A DNA stretch of 56,385 bases from Prosthecobacter debontii (GTDB taxonomy: Bacteria > Verrucomicrobiota > Verrucomicrobiia > Verrucomicrobiales > Verrucomicrobiaceae). The translations under genes and the position numbers were made by a program. Location of the stretch: assembly GCA_945869675.1 (NCBI GenBank), contig CAMBPS010000012.1:1-56385 (forward strand), given 5' to 3'. The notes below the pieces were generated by a model. The model saw nothing but the letters and a program-made list of their open reading frames with translations, was not told where the DNA came from and made no database searches. Shown in pieces: positions 54,143 through 56,385 of this stretch (the first letter of the stretch is position 1; each line of letters starts with the position of its first letter).

Positions 54143-54335
54143 GCATCAGGCTGGATCCATCGTCTGGATAGCTGCTAAAGTTACGCTGAGAATCGCGTGA
54201 GATACCAGAGGAAAGATTGGCATTCCAGTCACGAAGCGAAAGAGCAGGGTTCGGTCCAGGGCAATCATCTAAGTCGACGTTCAGGTCTCATATTCTAAGT
54301 TTTATGCAGCCCAGAATGAGTTTATAGGGTCGGCC
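54143..54335. other. Divergent intergenic region between kinase and DEAD-box helicase
   Basis: No gene or strong structure is recognised in these 193 bp. Both flanking genes begin here, so two divergent promoters must lie in it. The region near 54290-54330 is comparatively AT-rich (TTCTAAGTTTTATGCAG) and could supply the helicase promoter. Confidence 0.4.
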
Positions 54336-55562
54336 ATGCCTTTTTCCTCTCTCGGTCTTTCCACTCCGCTTGTCACTGCCCTCAGTCACTACGTGGCCCC
54401 GACGCCTGTGCAGTCAGCGGCGATTCCTGTGGTGCTGAAAGGTGGCGACGTGCTGGTCACAGCGCAGACAGGGTCAGGTAAAACACTGGCCTATGTGTTG
54501 CCGCTGATTCAGCAGTGGATGGCGACACGCATCGAGAAGCCACGCAAAGTCCACACGTTGATCCTAGTGCCCACTCGTGAACTGGCGGCACAAGTCACCC
54601 AGGAAGTTCTGCGTTGTTCGGTGCATCTACCCGAACGCCTCAAGGTGGTGAGCGCGTTTGGCGGGGTTTCCATCAATCCGCAAATGATGGCGCTTCGGGG
54701 TGGTGCCGACTTCATCATCGCGACGCCAGGGCGCCTGCTGGATCTTGTCGATCACAATGCTTTGCATCTTCATCAGGTCGCTGCGCTGGTTTTGGACGAG
54801 GCTGATCGTCTCTTGGATCTGGGTTTTGCCGAGGAGCTTGCGCGTGTGTTAGCCTTGCTTCCCAAGCATCGGCAGAATTTGTTATTCTTGGCGACGTTTC
54901 CTGAGTCGGTCCAGGAGTTGGCCAATCAGATTTTTCAGGAGGCAACTCGGATCGAGGTGGAAAGCGCGCCCACGGAAATGCCTGTCATTGTGCAGCGCGC
55001 GATCGAAGTCGATACAGCCCAGCGCACCCCCCTACTGCGTCATTTGATCAAGACGGAAGGCTGGTCGCGTGTGCTGGTCTTTGTGGCCAAGCAATACACG
55101 GCCGAGCATGTTGCCGATAAACTGAGACGACACGGTATCAGCGCTATCGCCTTTCATGGGGAACTCAGTCAGGGGGCTCGGATGCAGGCACTGGCGGATT
55201 TTAAAGACGAGCAGGTGCAGGTCTTTGTCGCCACAGATCTGGCAGGTCGCGGCTTGGACATTGTGCAATTGCCGGTGGTGCTCAATTACGATTTGCCGCG
55301 CTCCGCCGTGGACTACACGCATCGCATTGGTCGCACTGGCCGCGCGGGTGAAGCCGGTGTCGCGATGAGCTTCATCACCGCAGAATCCCACGCCCATTTC
55401 TGTTTGATTGAAAAGCGTCATCACCTGAGCCTGCCACGGGAACAGATCCCAGGTTTTGAACCGAAGGATTTAGTTCCAGAGCCCTTCCCGAGCACAGGCG
55501 GCATCAAAGGCCGGCGCAAGAGCAAGAAGGATAAGCTGCGTGAGGCCGCTGTTCGCTTGTGA
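54336..55562 (+). CDS. DEAD-box RNA helicase (RhlE-like)
   Basis: The 408-residue helicase has the Q-motif region (YVAPTPVQSAAIPVVLKGGD), Walker A AQTGSGKTLAYVLPL, PTRELAAQV, DEADRLLDLGF, and motifs IV-VI (LVFVAKQYTAEHVADKL, HGELSQGARMQALADF, ATDLAGRGLDIVQLPVV, HRIGRTGRAG). Motif III reads LAT instead of the usual SAT. The basic tail GIKGRRKSKKDKLR is typical of RhlE-like RNA-binding ends. It probably acts in ribosome assembly or RNA turnover. The ABC1/UbiB-type gene starts 37 bp downstream on the same strand. Confidence 0.93.
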   Translation: MPFSSLGLSTPLVTALSHYVAPTPVQSAAIPVVLKGGDVLVTAQTGSGKTLAYVLPLIQQWMATRIEKPRKVHTLILVPTRELAAQVTQEVLRCSVHLPERLKVVSAFGGVSINPQMMALRGGADFIIATPGRLLDLVDHNALHLHQVAALVLDEADRLLDLGFAEELARVLALLPKHRQNLLFLATFPESVQELANQIFQEATRIEVESAPTEMPVIVQRAIEVDTAQRTPLLRHLIKTEGWSRVLVFVAKQYTAEHVADKLRRHGISAIAFHGELSQGARMQALADFKDEQVQVFVATDLAGRGLDIVQLPVVLNYDLPRSAVDYTHRIGRTGRAGEAGVAMSFITAESHAHFCLIEKRHHLSLPREQIPGFEPKDLVPEPFPSTGGIKGRRKSKKDKLREAAVRL

Positions 55563-55599
55563 GTCTTCGACAGCGTGATTTCCGCGTGTATGCTGGGTC

Positions 55600-56385
55600 A
55601 TGAAATTAGACCTGATTCCTCGACTCGAGCGTCATGCACTGCGTCTCGGTGAGATTGCCACGGTGTTAGGTAAATATGGATTGGCAGATCTCTTTGGCAG
55701 TTTCGACTACCCCTGGCTGAATGATCGTCTGCGCAGTGCGGATGGCCAAGCTCTAGCGGGTGTGACCACCGCAGCCCGCGTTCGTATGGCGATGACGGAG
55801 CTCGGGACCACGTTTATTAAATTGGGTCAAATGCTCAGCACGCGCGCAGACTTGATCGGACCGGACATGGCGGCTGAGTTGGCGGAATTGCAGTCCAATG
55901 TGCCCGCAGAATCGGCTGAATCAGCGCGCCAGTTGATTGAAAAAGATCTCGGGGCGACCTTGGAACAATTGTTTGCCGCCTTTGATGAGACACCCATGGC
56001 GGCAGCCTCCATTGCGCAGGTCTATGGAGCCGTTCTGCCCAGCGGTGAACGCGTGGCCGTGAAGCTGCGACGCAAGGGCATTGAGAGCCGTGTGATCACG
56101 GATTTAGAGATTGTGCAGTTGCTGGCGGAACTCATCGAGAGTCAGTCGGCGTCAGTGCGTGCTTATCAACCGGTGGCCATTGTCAGGCAGTTTCGACGCA
56201 CCTTGATGCGTGAGTTGGACTTCACCTATGAGAAGCGAAACCTCGAGGAGTTTGCCCTGCATTTTCAGGAAGATCCCAATATCTGCATTCCACGAGTTTA
56301 TGCGGATCTATGTTCCCACCAGATCATCACGATGGATCGACTCGAGGGCATTCCAGGCACCGACATTGAAGCTCTCAAGGCCTCC
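55600..56385 (+). CDS. ABC1/UbiB (AarF) atypical kinase, 5' part cut by window edge
   Basis: The visible 262 codons from ATG 55600 run open to the window edge. The KxGQ motif is seen in FIKLGQMLSTRADLIGPDMA and the Ala-rich loop in AAASIAQVYGAVLPSGERVAVKLR with the conserved Lys. ABC1/UbiB proteins are atypical kinases or ATPases needed for ubiquinone synthesis in Proteobacteria; related forms occur in many phyla. The rest (catalytic loop, C-lobe) is outside the window. Relationship to quinone synthesis in this organism is inferred. Confidence 0.9.
   Translation, partial: MKLDLIPRLERHALRLGEIATVLGKYGLADLFGSFDYPWLNDRLRSADGQALAGVTTAARVRMAMTELGTTFIKLGQMLSTRADLIGPDMAAELAELQSNVPAESAESARQLIEKDLGATLEQLFAAFDETPMAAASIAQVYGAVLPSGERVAVKLRRKGIESRVITDLEIVQLLAELIESQSASVRAYQPVAIVRQFRRTLMRELDFTYEKRNLEEFALHFQEDPNICIPRVYADLCSHQIITMDRLEGIPGTDIEALKAS

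Overview
The window looks like a chromosomal segment of a Verrucomicrobiota bacterium, most like the Verrucomicrobiales (Prosthecobacter/Verrucomicrobium type). This is inferred from two DUF1501 secreted proteins, a DUF6807 (PmoA-like) protein, a large membrane Ser/Thr kinase with WD40/RCC1-like repeats, many genes without a clear Shine-Dalgarno sequence, a complete Gram-negative Mla lipid-transport operon and moderately high GC. No 16S rRNA gene is present, so the assignment is an inference.

Region 1 (1-13,060) is an inorganic-carbon/anion uptake island. It holds dabB-dabA (energy-coupled CO2 hydration/uptake) with a divergent LysR regulator and a 32-bp operator-like inverted repeat. It also holds a SulP-STAS-beta-carbonic anhydrase fusion, a second SulP-STAS transporter, and a third SulP protein whose C-terminus resembles an iota-type carbonic anhydrase (CaMKII-AD/SgcJ-EcaC fold, ending in HHSSEFP). 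An SPFH/stomatin-like protein and a DUF2490 outer-membrane protein follow. A 1.53-kb insertion sequence sits between the divergent SulP genes. The island carries three apparent lesions: a frameshift in dabB, an in-frame TGA in the SulP-iota-CA gene and an in-frame TAA in the SPFH gene.

Region 2 (13,075-18,250) is a minus-strand signalling operon. It encodes a TPR-type membrane protein, a degenerate receiver-pseudokinase-FGE-like fusion, a NarL-type response regulator and a NarX-type histidine kinase.

Region 3 (18,300-35,900) is mostly housekeeping. It contains pabB, a tiny lipoprotein, a cysteine desulfurase, HAD phosphatases, a TIGR01777 epimerase, an ECF sigma factor, ribD coupled to a GmhB-like phosphatase, glutathione peroxidase, a frameshifted mtnA, a SOUL protein, a DUF6807 protein and a 1138-residue subtilase. 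It continues with an RNase H-like nuclease, an IF-1 carrying a 146-residue low-complexity extension, tRNA-His, rnc and aroC.

Region 4 (35,900-46,950) has two DUF1501 proteins, a retropepsin-like lipoprotein, a PIG-L deacetylase, an ECF sigma factor and a complete livKHMGF branched-chain amino acid ABC transporter. The transporter operon is bracketed by direct repeats of the end of the sigma-factor gene; the second copy is a gene remnant. A TrmH-type methyltransferase closes the region.

Region 5 (46,990-56,385) has mlaEFDCA, the large Ser/Thr kinase, a DEAD-box helicase and the start of a UbiB/AarF-type kinase gene.

Two points stand out: the three-SulP plus DAB island with two different carbonic-anhydrase fusions, and the cluster of disabling lesions and an IS within that island. 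All family assignments come from reading motifs by eye; no database search was possible.
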